DNA from: Chitinophagaceae bacterium
GTDB lineage: Bacteria; Bacteroidota; Bacteroidia; Chitinophagales; Chitinophagaceae
Reading direction: 5' to 3'
NCBI GenBank assembly: GCA_023957575.1
Contig: JAMLGU010000003.1
Coordinates: 186,001-250,000, forward strand
DNA: 64,000 bases
Under the pieces are notes generated by a model, which saw only the letters and a list, made by a program, of their open reading frames with translations, was not told the DNA's origin and did not search any database. This document shows, in pieces, positions 1-9,191 of this stretch. Each line of letters starts with the position of its first letter. The first letter of the stretch is position 1. Made by a program: the position numbers and the translations under genes.

Positions 1-1595
1 AGGTTTTGAATGCTTTCTCCAGCTACGAATTCGATTTGAAACAACACTATTTCAAAATTCTTGGTGGGTATGTGAGAGAGATTAATGATAACCTGAGTAT
101 GGGAGGAGGTAATAATAACCTTTATACCGACAATGTACCATCTATTAGTACAGCTTACGGAAAAACACCCTGGATCAGCGATGGCAGATCACAGTTAGCT
201 TCAGAAGGTGTTTTCGGCAGGTTAAACTACAATTTCAGCGAAAAATATCTGTTGGAAGTTGTTGGAAGATATGATGGAACCTCCAGATTTCTCGCTGACC
301 ATCGTTGGGGCTTCTACCCGGGTGTTTCAGCAGGTTGGAACATCAATAAAGAAAAGTTCTGGGATAAATTGGGAGCAATCTCTGAACACATCAATACTTT
401 AAAAATAAGGGCTTCTTATGGTGCTCAGGGAGACCAGTCAGGAGTAGGAAGTTGGTATCCGTTTTATCCCAGTCTTGGTACTGCTGCTCCTACCAGCGGA
501 AACTGGTACTTTTCAAGCGGAAGAGAAGCCAGAACAGGAGCTCCGGGCTTAGTAAATCCAAATATCACATGGATAACTACTAAAGTGCTTAACTTCGGTG
601 TTGACCTCAATGCCTTCAGAAACAGATTCTCTCTTGTTTTTGAAACTTACAAAAGAAGCGCAGATGACTTCTTAGGCCCTGCAAGAGACCTACCGGCAAT
701 TCTGGGAACCGGAGTACCACAGGAAAATGTAGCAGCCATAAAAACAACAGGTTTTGAATTAACCTTGGGTTGGAGAGACCGTATAGGCGACTTCTCATAT
801 AATCTGAGAGGTATTTTAAGTAACTATAAAGGCGTGGTTACTAAATATCCAAATGATCCAAAACTGATCAGCAACTGGTATGTGGGTGAAGAAATGGGGG
901 CTATTTATGGTTACACTACTGTTGGTTACTTTACAGGAGATGCTGATGTGGCCAATTCTCCAAGCCAAAGTAAATTATACTCAAGATGGGGTGCAGGTGA
1001 TATTAAATATGCCGACCTAAATGGTGATGGAATTATTGATTGGGGTAAAAATACTGTTGATGACATGGGAGACCTGAGGATTATTGGTAATACTACTCCC
1101 AAATATCAATACAGCTTATTTGCAGATTTGGGATGGAAAAACTGGGATGCCAGCCTCTTTATTCAGGGTGTTGGCAAAAGACAATTTTTCTTTGGAAGTG
1201 GTACCAACTACTTCTGGGGCATAACCGGTAGCGAATGGCAAAGTTCACCCTTCACAGTTCACATGGACAGATGGACACCTACCAATACCGATGGTTATTT
1301 TCCTAAATATTATATGAGTGGAGAGAATGGTAAAAATATGCAAACGCAAACTAAATATTTGCAAAATGCAGCTTATATGCGTTTGAAGAATATTCAAGTT
1401 GGATATACCTTACCGGATCATCTCAAAAATTCAATCGGTTTACAAAAATTGAGAATTTTTGCATTAGTAGAGAATATTTTCACCATTTCTCCATTGAAGA
1501 AACATTCTACAATTGACCCTGAAACATTCTTTAGTGATATGAAGATATATCCAATGCAGAGAAGTTATTCCCTGGGTGTAAATCTTACTTTCTAA
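1..1595 (+). CDS. SusC/RagA-type TonB-dependent outer-membrane transporter, C-terminal part (5' end outside window)
   Basis: The frame is open from the first bases of the window, so only the last ~530 residues are present. They match the beta-barrel half of SusC/RagA transporters, with Bacteroidota-typical stretches such as GRLNYNFSEKYLLEVVGRYDG, the EEMGAIYGYTTVGYF segment, a Ca-site-like DLNGDGIIDW, and a terminal strand ending in phenylalanine (VNLTF) for barrel assembly. The protein would import oligosaccharides across the outer membrane using TonB energy. The susD partner follows 20 bp downstream, the standard pair order. It is the upstream end of a PUL continuing to about 9.1 kb. The TonB box and plug domain lie outside the window, so integrity of the N-terminus is unknown. 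Confidence 0.95.
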   Translation, partial: VLNAFSSYEFDLKQHYFKILGGYVREINDNLSMGGGNNNLYTDNVPSISTAYGKTPWISDGRSQLASEGVFGRLNYNFSEKYLLEVVGRYDGTSRFLADHRWGFYPGVSAGWNINKEKFWDKLGAISEHINTLKIRASYGAQGDQSGVGSWYPFYPSLGTAAPTSGNWYFSSGREARTGAPGLVNPNITWITTKVLNFGVDLNAFRNRFSLVFETYKRSADDFLGPARDLPAILGTGVPQENVAAIKTTGFELTLGWRDRIGDFSYNLRGILSNYKGVVTKYPNDPKLISNWYVGEEMGAIYGYTTVGYFTGDADVANSPSQSKLYSRWGAGDIKYADLNGDGIIDWGKNTVDDMGDLRIIGNTTPKYQYSLFADLGWKNWDASLFIQGVGKRQFFFGSGTNYFWGITGSEWQSSPFTVHMDRWTPTNTDGYFPKYYMSGENGKNMQTQTKYLQNAAYMRLKNIQVGYTLPDHLKNSIGLQKLRIFALVENIFTISPLKKHSTIDPETFFSDMKIYPMQRSYSLGVNLTF

Positions 1596-1615
1596 AATTA
1601 CTAAAATCTAAATTC

Positions 1616-3400
1616 ATGAAAAAGAATAAATTTTTATTAATATTTATAATCCTTTCGGTGGCTTTTGCTGCTTGTCAGAAAAATTTTCTCGACAGGACAC
1701 CAAAAACTTCAATTTCGGATGGAGATTACTGGCGCACCGCCAATGACCTAAGGCTGTATGTGAATAATTTCTACAATGGTCTTCCAAGTTATATAAAATC
1801 CTACTTCACCAGTGGTATCTATAGTCTTGATGATTATGAGGGTACAGACAACATGGTAAACCGTGATTACAGCCGTTTTTTAAATGGTGAAAGCACACTA
1901 CCTTCCTCCGGCGGCGGTTGGTCTTCCGGCGACTGGGGCAGTATTCGCAGTGTCAATTATTTTCTGGGAAAATATCAGAATGCAACCGGCGATCAGGCAG
2001 CAATCAATAAATATCTGGGAGAAGCCTTGTATTTTAAAGCATATTATTATTATGATAAACTAAAACGCTTTGGTGATTTACCATGGGTATCAAAGGCCTT
2101 GACTCCGACCGACAGTACGGAGTTGTATTCTCCTCGCTTATCCAGGTCAGTTATCGCTGATAGCATTATTGCTATTCTTGATAAAGCAATTGAGTTATTA
2201 CCTTCAAAAGGAGCAGCAGGATATGAAGATTTCCGTATTTATAAAGAAGTGGCCGCTTTGTTCCAATCAAGGATTGCATTATATGAAGGCACCTGGGAGA
2301 AATACCATGCGGGCACTCCCTATGGAGTATCAGGTTCAAATGGCGTCAAATATTTGAATAAAGCAGTATCCGCAGCACAAATAGTAATAAATAGCGGAAA
2401 ATTTGGTTTAGATAATATTGGCGCACCAAAGGGTTATTTCAATTTATTTAATCAAATTAGCTACTCAGCCAGTAAAGAAGTAATGTTCTGGAGACAATAC
2501 AATGCTGATGATGGTAATGTTACCTTCATTGCACGCTACATGGTAGTGGGTGGCGGACGTGGAATTACTCGTAATCTGGTAGAATCTTATTTGTGTACAG
2601 ACGGGAAACCAATCTCGGTAAGCCCATTATATCAGGGAGATGAAACCTTGGTAAAAGTAGCAACAAATCGTGATCCAAGGCTTTCTCAGACTGTACAAAT
2701 TAATGATGGCAATCATTATTTAAGTGATACTTCCCGCTTCTGGCACCCGGCATGGGAAGGAGCCAATGAAGACAAAGATTATACGGGATACCAGAATTGT
2801 AAAGGACTTAACACTGATAGCAGACAGCAGGAAATAGGTAAAGGAACTCAGGGCTTGATCTTCTACAGATATGCTGAGGCATTATTAAACCTCATTGAAG
2901 CAAAAGCAGAATTAGGTACAGCAACTCAGGCTGATGTAGATGCTACAATAAATTTACTCAGGTCGAGAGTAGGAATGCCCGGATTGAACATTGCAGCTAT
3001 ATCAACTGATCCGAACTGGGATTTCCCTGAACTGTCTCCATTGATTAATGAAATAAGAAGAGAAAGAAGAGTTGAACTTGCAATAGAAGGCTACCGCCAT
3101 GATGACATCTGGAGATGGGCAGCAGCAGGAAAATTAATTAAAGGTTGGAAACCTAAAGGTGCAAAACGGTCGCAGTTCATGAATTTCCTGAAGGATTGGA
3201 GCAACCCAGGTAAAGGAAATTATAACGATATCGTTTCAGGACTATATCCGGTTGATGATAATGACTATATTTTCCCTTACAAAAGTAATGTGGTAGGAAA
3301 CAGTGGCTTTAATTTTAAAACTGATAGAGATTACTTAAGTCCACTGCCAACCAACCAGTTAATCCTGAATCCGAATTTGAAACAAAATCCGGGTTGGTAA
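1616..3400 (+). CDS. SusD/RagB-family surface glycan-binding lipoprotein
   Basis: This 594-residue protein has an N-terminal lipoprotein leader (hydrophobic run, then lipobox FAAC with Cys about residue 20) and the SusD pattern FLDRTPKTSISDGDYW directly after it. TPR-like helices follow (YLGEALYFKAYYYYDKLKRFGDLPWV), and the C-terminal half carries the family signature INEIRRERRVELAIEGYRHDDIWRW. SusD proteins cap the SusC barrel and bind glycan at the cell surface. It lies 20 bp after the susC gene and is surely cotranscribed. Length is normal. The glycan bound cannot be read from sequence; the neighbouring GH20 and GH2 suggest a GlcNAc/galactose-containing ligand. Confidence 0.96.
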   Translation: MKKNKFLLIFIILSVAFAACQKNFLDRTPKTSISDGDYWRTANDLRLYVNNFYNGLPSYIKSYFTSGIYSLDDYEGTDNMVNRDYSRFLNGESTLPSSGGGWSSGDWGSIRSVNYFLGKYQNATGDQAAINKYLGEALYFKAYYYYDKLKRFGDLPWVSKALTPTDSTELYSPRLSRSVIADSIIAILDKAIELLPSKGAAGYEDFRIYKEVAALFQSRIALYEGTWEKYHAGTPYGVSGSNGVKYLNKAVSAAQIVINSGKFGLDNIGAPKGYFNLFNQISYSASKEVMFWRQYNADDGNVTFIARYMVVGGGRGITRNLVESYLCTDGKPISVSPLYQGDETLVKVATNRDPRLSQTVQINDGNHYLSDTSRFWHPAWEGANEDKDYTGYQNCKGLNTDSRQQEIGKGTQGLIFYRYAEALLNLIEAKAELGTATQADVDATINLLRSRVGMPGLNIAAISTDPNWDFPELSPLINEIRRERRVELAIEGYRHDDIWRWAAAGKLIKGWKPKGAKRSQFMNFLKDWSNPGKGNYNDIVSGLYPVDDNDYIFPYKSNVVGNSGFNFKTDRDYLSPLPTNQLILNPNLKQNPGW

Positions 3401-3533
3401 TAATGAATTAGAGGAGCATCTTCTTATCAATTTTTGACTAAAAAAGAATGAGTGCCTGAGGAATATTAAAATTGCATAATGAAATTTTAAGATGCTTCAC
3501 ATAAACATTAAAAAACTTATAAAAATAATTAGA

Positions 3534-4520
3534 ATGAAAAAAATATTATTCAGTATAGCATTTCTTGTTGCACTAATCACAACAGGATGTTATAAAACAA
3601 TTAATACGATGCACTCAGGAACAAGCCTCGTATTAAGCTATCCGGCCAGAGTTGACTATAATACTGTGTCCAGCGGTATCAACTATTGGAATAAGGCTTT
3701 ATTGAGTTTTCCTGATATGAGTAAAGCTTCACAGACTTATAAATTATCTTTAAATCTTCCAAAAGCATTATCACAGGATGTTCAGGTTAGTATTGGCGTA
3801 GATCAGGCTGCTTTTGATAGCTATAATGCCAATCCGATCTTTGGTAGCTATAGCTTAATGCCTGATACCTATTACAAAATAACAACGCCATCCATTACTA
3901 TTCCGGCAGGCAAAACAGATACCACTTTCTCAATTGATTTTTATCCTGTCAAAATGGATATCGCGAAATCCGGCTATTTGTTACCATTGTCAATCACATC
4001 TGCCACAGGCACTACCATTCATGGGGAATTAAAAACCACCTTCTTCCACATAGAAAAAGATCCGTTCCCGCCATATCCTACTTCGGCTTGGGTAGTTACA
4101 GGCTTCTCATCTCAGGAAGCATCAGGTGAAGGTCCCAATAATGGAAGAGTAATTCATGCTTTTGATAATAATCCTAATACCTTCTGGCACTCTCAGTGGC
4201 AGGGTGGCACGCCCGGCCCACCACACTGGTTCTCAATTGATATGGGTACCTCTCAGGTAGTACATGGCGTTTATATATTGCCAAGGCAAGGTGCTGGAAG
4301 TAATGGTCGCCCGAAAAATGTTGCTATTCAGGTAAGTACAGACGGGTCTAACTGGACTACAGCGCAGAACATTACTGTGGCTGATAATAGTTCTTTACAG
4401 AAGTTTACTTTCAGTTCTCCTACTTCGGCAGTCCGTTACATTAAGGTTACTATTACTACCCTTTGGGGAGATGCTGCAAATCATGTTTATACCAACATGG
4501 CTGAATTTAAAGTATTCTAA
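3534..4520 (+). CDS. BT_3987/DUF1735-domain surface lipoprotein with F5/8-type C (CBM32-like) domain
   Basis: I start at ATG 3534, because this gives a proper lipoprotein leader (MKKILFSIAFLVALITTGC, lipobox Cys 19); an upstream in-frame ATG at 3492 would put a charged tail before it. Residues ~25-170 resemble the BT_3987/DUF1735 beta-sandwich found in PUL surface glycan-binding and GH18-like proteins. Residues ~185-328 form a discoidin-like F5/8C domain (FDNNPNTFWHSQW, then HWFSIDMG and a C-terminal AEFKVF), which normally binds galactose/GlcNAc-type sugars. Placed right after susCD, it is likely a surface glycan-binding protein of this PUL. No catalytic motif is seen. Ends shortly before a strong terminator hairpin. 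Confidence 0.85.
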   Translation: MKKILFSIAFLVALITTGCYKTINTMHSGTSLVLSYPARVDYNTVSSGINYWNKALLSFPDMSKASQTYKLSLNLPKALSQDVQVSIGVDQAAFDSYNANPIFGSYSLMPDTYYKITTPSITIPAGKTDTTFSIDFYPVKMDIAKSGYLLPLSITSATGTTIHGELKTTFFHIEKDPFPPYPTSAWVVTGFSSQEASGEGPNNGRVIHAFDNNPNTFWHSQWQGGTPGPPHWFSIDMGTSQVVHGVYILPRQGAGSNGRPKNVAIQVSTDGSNWTTAQNITVADNSSLQKFTFSSPTSAVRYIKVTITTLWGDAANHVYTNMAEFKVF

Positions 4521-4549
4521 ATCAATTTTTTAATACGGTTTTATTATCG

Positions 4550-4590
4550 AAATGAGGTTGCCCGATTTTGGCAACCTCATTTTTATTTCT
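4550..4590 (+). terminator. Rho-independent terminator after the susCD-lipoprotein unit
   Basis: A perfect 12-bp stem (AATGAGGTTGCC at 4551-4562 paired with GGCAACCTCATT at 4570-4581, 7-nt loop) is followed by a T-rich tail. It closes the transcript that includes the susC, susD and DUF1735 genes before the separately promoted GH20 gene. Confidence 0.85.
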
Positions 4591-4632
4591 CTTATACATG
4601 ACCTTTATCATAATTTAGAGAAGATTGTTACC

Positions 4633-4663
4633 TTTGAATCAACATCAGTAAAAGCTACCTTTG
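4633..4663 (+). promoter_or_regulatory. Bacteroidota sigma-A type promoter for the GH20 gene
   Basis: TTTG at 4633-4636 (-33 box), 19-nt spacer and TACCTTTG at 4656-4663 (-7 box, consensus TAnnTTTG). The start codon at 4710 is ~40 nt beyond the predicted start. A second TACCTTTG lies at 4629-4636 and supplies the -33 TTTG. The terminator just upstream makes an independent promoter necessary. Confidence 0.7.
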
Positions 4664-4709
4664 CAGCATTTGACAAATAAGCATTTATTTAAAATTTAAA
4701 CTTTTTGAA

Positions 4710-7013
4710 ATGTTCAGAATCAATCTTCTTCTTTCATTTTTGCTTTTAACTTTTGGGCTGACTGCTCAAAACACTGTAAACATCATCCCCAAACCGGTTT
4801 CTCTGACCGTAAATGAAGGCAGTTTTACTATTGACTATAAAACTTCAGTTAAATATATTGCAGATAAAGACCTGCAGGCAGCTGCTAAATATTTTACTTC
4901 CTGCATAAAAGATATTTCAGATGTAAATCTTGCTGTTGTAAAAAACCCTTCAAAAACAATTGAGCTTAAATATGATAAAGCAAAAGTGCCTCAGGCAGAA
5001 GGATACATTTTGACTGTAACTAAAAATAAAATTACCATTACCGCCAATAACCGCCAAGGCATACTATTTGGTATTCAAAGTATTTTACAAACACTTCCGG
5101 CCATCCGCACCAACGGAGCGCTGAACGTGCCCTGCATGGAAATAACCGATTACCCCGCATTTAAATGGCGTGGTATGCACTTAGACGTGAGTCGCCATTT
5201 CTTTTCTCCAGAAACCGTGAAAACTTATATTGATCTGATTGCGAAATATAAATTCAATACTTTTCACTGGCATCTGATTGACGATCAGGGCTGGAGGCTT
5301 GAAATTAAAAAATATCCGAAACTGACATCAGTAGGCGCCTGGAGGGTGGACAGAAACCATCTGGATTGGGATGACCGGGAAATCATGAAACCGGGCGAAA
5401 AACCAACTTACGGTGGATTTTATACTCAGGCTCAGGTGCGCGAAATTCTAGCTTATGCCGCCGAAAGAGGTGTAACTGTTGTTCCCGAAATAGAAATGCC
5501 TGCTCACGTAGAATCAGCGATTGCCGCCTATCCTAATTTATCCTGCATCCAAAAACCACAGTCAGTATTACCGGGCGGTATTTATCCTGTTGATTATCAG
5601 ACGAGCTATTGCGCCGGAAATGAGGATGTTTTTAAATTCTTAGAAGATGTTCTCACCGAAACTATGAGTTTGTTTCCTTCAAAATACATTCACATTGGCG
5701 GTGATGAACTTGACAAAAGATTTTGGGAAAAATGCCCTAAATGTCAAAAGCGTATGAAGGATGAAGGCCTGAAAGATGTGGATGAACTGCAAAGCTATTT
5801 TATTAAAAGAATGGAAAAATTTGTAGTATCGAAAGGACGAAAAATTATTGGATGGGATGAAATATTGGAAGGCGGACTGGCTCCCGAAGCTACCGTTATG
5901 AGCTGGCGTGGCGAGGCAGGCGGAATTGCCGCAGCAAAGATGAACCACGATGTAATTATGACTCCGGGCAATCCTTTATATTTTGACCATTATCAGGCAG
6001 GCCCACAAGGCGAGCCATTGGCAAATGGTGGATTTAATACTTTGGGAAAAGTATATAACTATTATCCTGTTCCCAAAGAACTAACATCCGAACAAGCTAA
6101 ACATATTTTAGGCGCACAAGCTAATCTTTGGGCTGAATTTATCAAAACACGACTTCAGGTCGAATATATGGTACTGCCTCGTATGGCCGCACTGGCAGAA
6201 GTAGTGTGGACTCCGGTTGAAATGAAAAATTTCGCAGATTTCAGAAAACGTTTGCAATCCCACTTTGTAGCTTATGGTCAATCAGGCCTGAACTTTTCCA
6301 AGGGAAACTATAGTGTAGAGATCAAACCTTTAATTGAAAACGGAAAACTGAACGTACAACTCAATACTGAAATGCCGGATGTAGAAATACGATATACTAC
6401 TGATGGTTCGCTGCCTAACCCAAATAGTTTATTGTATTCTGCACCCTTTGAAGTGACTTCATCAATTAATGTAAAAGCAGTAACGGTTGAAAACGGCAAA
6501 GTGATGCCATTGGAGCCTTCGTCTCAATCCTTTGTAATGCACAAAGCAATCGGAGGATCAGTAAATTATGTAAACAAAAACAGCAATGCCTACCCTGCCG
6601 ATGGCCCCAATTCATTGGTGGACGGCATCCGCGGTACTTATGCAGTCGGTAAGTTCTGGCATGGTTTCTCAGGAAAAAACCTGATAGCCACTATTGATTT
6701 AGGCTCGGTTAAAAATATTTCTTCCATCAGCCTGGGTTGTTTGCAGCATTATCGCGACTGGATTTTTATGCCAACCGAAGTAAGTTTTGAAGTATCGGTT
6801 GACGGGATAAATTTCAAACAGGTGGGTAAAGAAATCAATAATATCCCTCCAACAGAAACTCAAGCAATCATTAAAGACTTTACCGCCCGATTTAACAATA
6901 CCGATGCCAGATACATCAGAGTTACAGCAAAAGTTTTACCGGAAGCGCCCAAAGGCCATCCGGGCGAGGGCAAACCGGTATGGATTTTTGCAGACGAGGT
7001 GATGGTGGAGTAA
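4710..7013 (+). CDS. GH20 beta-N-acetylhexosaminidase with C-terminal CBM32-like domain
   Basis: 767 residues with a signal peptide ending around LTAQ (residue 20). Residues ~20-140 are the GH20b N-terminal domain, ~145-490 the TIM barrel. The catalytic Asp-Glu pair sits in IHIGGDELDK (D332/E333), and the Trp motifs FHWHLIDDQGWRLEIKKYP and GWDEILEGG are present. Then comes a chitobiase-C-like module (RYTTDGSLPNPNSLLY, ~540-590) and an F5/8C module (~610-767). The enzyme removes terminal beta-linked GlcNAc/GalNAc by substrate-assisted retention, in the periplasm or on the surface. It has its own promoter and terminator inside the PUL. No missing key residue seen. Confidence 0.96.
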   Translation: MFRINLLLSFLLLTFGLTAQNTVNIIPKPVSLTVNEGSFTIDYKTSVKYIADKDLQAAAKYFTSCIKDISDVNLAVVKNPSKTIELKYDKAKVPQAEGYILTVTKNKITITANNRQGILFGIQSILQTLPAIRTNGALNVPCMEITDYPAFKWRGMHLDVSRHFFSPETVKTYIDLIAKYKFNTFHWHLIDDQGWRLEIKKYPKLTSVGAWRVDRNHLDWDDREIMKPGEKPTYGGFYTQAQVREILAYAAERGVTVVPEIEMPAHVESAIAAYPNLSCIQKPQSVLPGGIYPVDYQTSYCAGNEDVFKFLEDVLTETMSLFPSKYIHIGGDELDKRFWEKCPKCQKRMKDEGLKDVDELQSYFIKRMEKFVVSKGRKIIGWDEILEGGLAPEATVMSWRGEAGGIAAAKMNHDVIMTPGNPLYFDHYQAGPQGEPLANGGFNTLGKVYNYYPVPKELTSEQAKHILGAQANLWAEFIKTRLQVEYMVLPRMAALAEVVWTPVEMKNFADFRKRLQSHFVAYGQSGLNFSKGNYSVEIKPLIENGKLNVQLNTEMPDVEIRYTTDGSLPNPNSLLYSAPFEVTSSINVKAVTVENGKVMPLEPSSQSFVMHKAIGGSVNYVNKNSNAYPADGPNSLVDGIRGTYAVGKFWHGFSGKNLIATIDLGSVKNISSISLGCLQHYRDWIFMPTEVSFEVSVDGINFKQVGKEINNIPPTETQAIIKDFTARFNNTDARYIRVTAKVLPEAPKGHPGEGKPVWIFADEVMVE

Positions 7014-7022
7014 AATGTTTTT

Positions 7023-7066
7023 AATCCATGAGGTTTTGAGTTTTTAAGAAATCTCATGGATTTTTA
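7023..7066 (+). terminator. Terminator-like hairpin after the GH20 gene
   Basis: AATCCATGAG (7023-7032) pairs with CTCATGGATT (7053-7062) around a 20-nt loop and is followed by a T run. The long loop makes it weaker than the other terminators of the window. Confidence 0.6.
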
Positions 7067-7227
7067 ATCCGAACCAATTGTATAGTCTGTCTTTTAAATT
7101 TTATTGTTTAGTTTTACAAACGATAAATAGGTTTGCCAATGAACTCAATATATAATTGTCCATATACCAGTAAATGATTTTTGGGCCTATTCCATTTTAT
7201 TAATAAGAACATTGAAATAGTAAGCGA

Positions 7228-9081
7228 ATGAAAATTAAATTAATCGTTACCATTTTTGGTTCTCTTTTATTTATTTTTTCACGGAAACCAATTTTAGCCC
7301 AAAACTGGCAACCGGTTTCAGGGAAAATAATGACATCATGGGCCGCACAGGTCAATCCTCAGAATCCTTTGCCCGAGTATCCACGACCGCAATTAGTGCG
7401 AAAGGATTGGCAAAACCTCAACGGATTGTGGCAATACGCCATTACACCTGCATCTCAGCAAAATATTCCTGCATCGTATGACGGGCAAATTCTGGTACCT
7501 TACCCTGTTGAATCTGCACTTTCGGGAGTGGGAAAAAGAGTAGGTAAGGAAAATATTTTGTGGTATAAAAATTCTATCAATTTATCAAAACCATCGGGAG
7601 CCAATCAGGTGTTGCTTCATTTTGGCGCTGTGGACTGGCGATGCGATGTATATATCAATGGTACAAAGGCAGGCAGCCATGAAGGCGGTTACGATCCTTT
7701 CAGCTTTAACATTACCAATCTTTTACAAAAGGGCAAAAAGCAGGAAATCGTTGTAAAAGTGTGGGACCCCACTGATGAAGGTACACAACCCCGAGGGAAA
7801 CAGGTAAACAAACCAGAAGGAATATGGTACACACCGGTTACCGGAATATGGCAAACGGTATGGATAGAAGAAGTTCCTTCGGCATATATACAATCCACGA
7901 AACAAACGCCAAATGTTGATGCAGGAGAACTTAAAATAACAGCTAATGTTTCAGGCGCCCAAACAGGAGACTTAGTAAAAATTGAAGCATGGGACGGCGC
8001 TACAAAACTCGATGATGCCACCGTTCCGGCAGGAGTAGAAGCAGCTCTGGAAGTGAAGAACGCACAACTTTGGTCTCCAGCATCTCCTAAGTTATACCGG
8101 CTTAAAATATTCCTTTACAGAAATACCAAGCAGATTGATTATGCCGACAGTTATTTCGCAATGCGTAAAATTGAACTGAAAAAAGATAAAAACGGCATGG
8201 AAAGACTGGCGCTCAATAACAATCTGCTATTCCAATATGGCCCATTAGATCAGGGATGGTGGCCCGACGGACTATACACAGCGCCTACTGATGAAGCATT
8301 AAAATTTGATGTAGTGAAAACCAAAGAAATCGGTTTCAATATGATTCGAAAGCATATAAAAGTTGAACCGGCACGCTGGTATTATTACTGCGACAGCGTG
8401 GGCATCATGGTGTGGCAGGATATGCCCAGCAGCGACCTTGGCGGGAACCGATGGGATATGAATCCCGGAAAAATTTCGGGTTTCAATCATGATAAGCAAC
8501 GCAGCGCCGAATCTGAAACTTTCTACCGAAAAGAATGGAAAACAATTATGGAGGCGCTACACAACTTTCCTTCAATTGTGATGTGGGTTCCTTTTAACGA
8601 AGCCTGGGGGCAGTTTAAAACCAAGGAAATTACAGATTGGACCATGCAAAACGACCCTTCCCGGTTAGTAAACTGTGCCAGTGGCGGCAATTATTTTTAT
8701 GATGCCGGGCACATTTTGGATATTCACAACTACCCCGACCCGATGATGCCGGATCCCGCAATTTTTGGAGGAAAAGGTCAGGCATTGGTGTTGGGTGAGT
8801 TTGGTGGTCTTGGACTTCCGGTGGAAGAACATACCTGGCAAGCCAAAGACAACTGGGGATACCAAAGCTTTAAAAATGAAAAGGAACTACTGAACCGATA
8901 TACCCGGTTAATTTCAGACCTTGGCAAACTCATACCAATGGGTTTGTCGGCTGCTGTTTATACTCAAACGACTGATGTGGAGATAGAAACAAACGGCATC
9001 ATGACCTACGACAGAAAAGTAATAAAAATGCCGGTAGAAAAATTGCAGGAATTACATAAAACTCTTTACCAAAAATACTGA
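7228..9081 (+). CDS. Secreted GH2 glycosidase (beta-galactosidase/beta-glucuronidase-like)
   Basis: 617 residues with a signal peptide ending near ILAQ (residue 25). The family start PRPQLVRKDWQNLNGLWQY, a jelly-roll sugar-binding domain (~45-215, with WRCDVYINGTKAGSHEGGYDPF), an Ig-like domain (~220-315) and a TIM barrel follow. The acid/base is E458 in FNEAWGQ and the likely nucleophile E524 in VLGEFGG. It lies ~210 bp after the GH20 gene on the same strand, so it is the last gene of this PUL. GH2 enzymes remove terminal beta-linked Gal, GlcA or Man from non-reducing ends; with GH20 next to it, beta-galactose on a GlcNAc-containing glycan is plausible but not shown. Confidence 0.9.
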   Translation: MKIKLIVTIFGSLLFIFSRKPILAQNWQPVSGKIMTSWAAQVNPQNPLPEYPRPQLVRKDWQNLNGLWQYAITPASQQNIPASYDGQILVPYPVESALSGVGKRVGKENILWYKNSINLSKPSGANQVLLHFGAVDWRCDVYINGTKAGSHEGGYDPFSFNITNLLQKGKKQEIVVKVWDPTDEGTQPRGKQVNKPEGIWYTPVTGIWQTVWIEEVPSAYIQSTKQTPNVDAGELKITANVSGAQTGDLVKIEAWDGATKLDDATVPAGVEAALEVKNAQLWSPASPKLYRLKIFLYRNTKQIDYADSYFAMRKIELKKDKNGMERLALNNNLLFQYGPLDQGWWPDGLYTAPTDEALKFDVVKTKEIGFNMIRKHIKVEPARWYYYCDSVGIMVWQDMPSSDLGGNRWDMNPGKISGFNHDKQRSAESETFYRKEWKTIMEALHNFPSIVMWVPFNEAWGQFKTKEITDWTMQNDPSRLVNCASGGNYFYDAGHILDIHNYPDPMMPDPAIFGGKGQALVLGEFGGLGLPVEEHTWQAKDNWGYQSFKNEKELLNRYTRLISDLGKLIPMGLSAAVYTQTTDVEIETNGIMTYDRKVIKMPVEKLQELHKTLYQKY

Positions 9082-9142
9082 ATTTGACTTGGGAAGTTTT
9101 ACTTGAAAGGAATTGAAAATATCGGTCACGAATTTATAATAT

Positions 9143-9180
9143 AAAATCGCCCCGAAAAATTTTCGGGACGATTTTATTTA
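9143..9180. terminator. Bidirectional terminator between convergent genes
   Basis: A near-perfect stem (AAAATCG plus CCCGAAAA against TTTTCGGG plus CGATTTT, 9143-9175) has A runs on one side and T runs on the other. It serves both the + strand GH2 gene ending at 9081 and the - strand lyase gene ending at 9192. Confidence 0.85.
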
Positions 9181-9191
9181 TGGTAAATGAA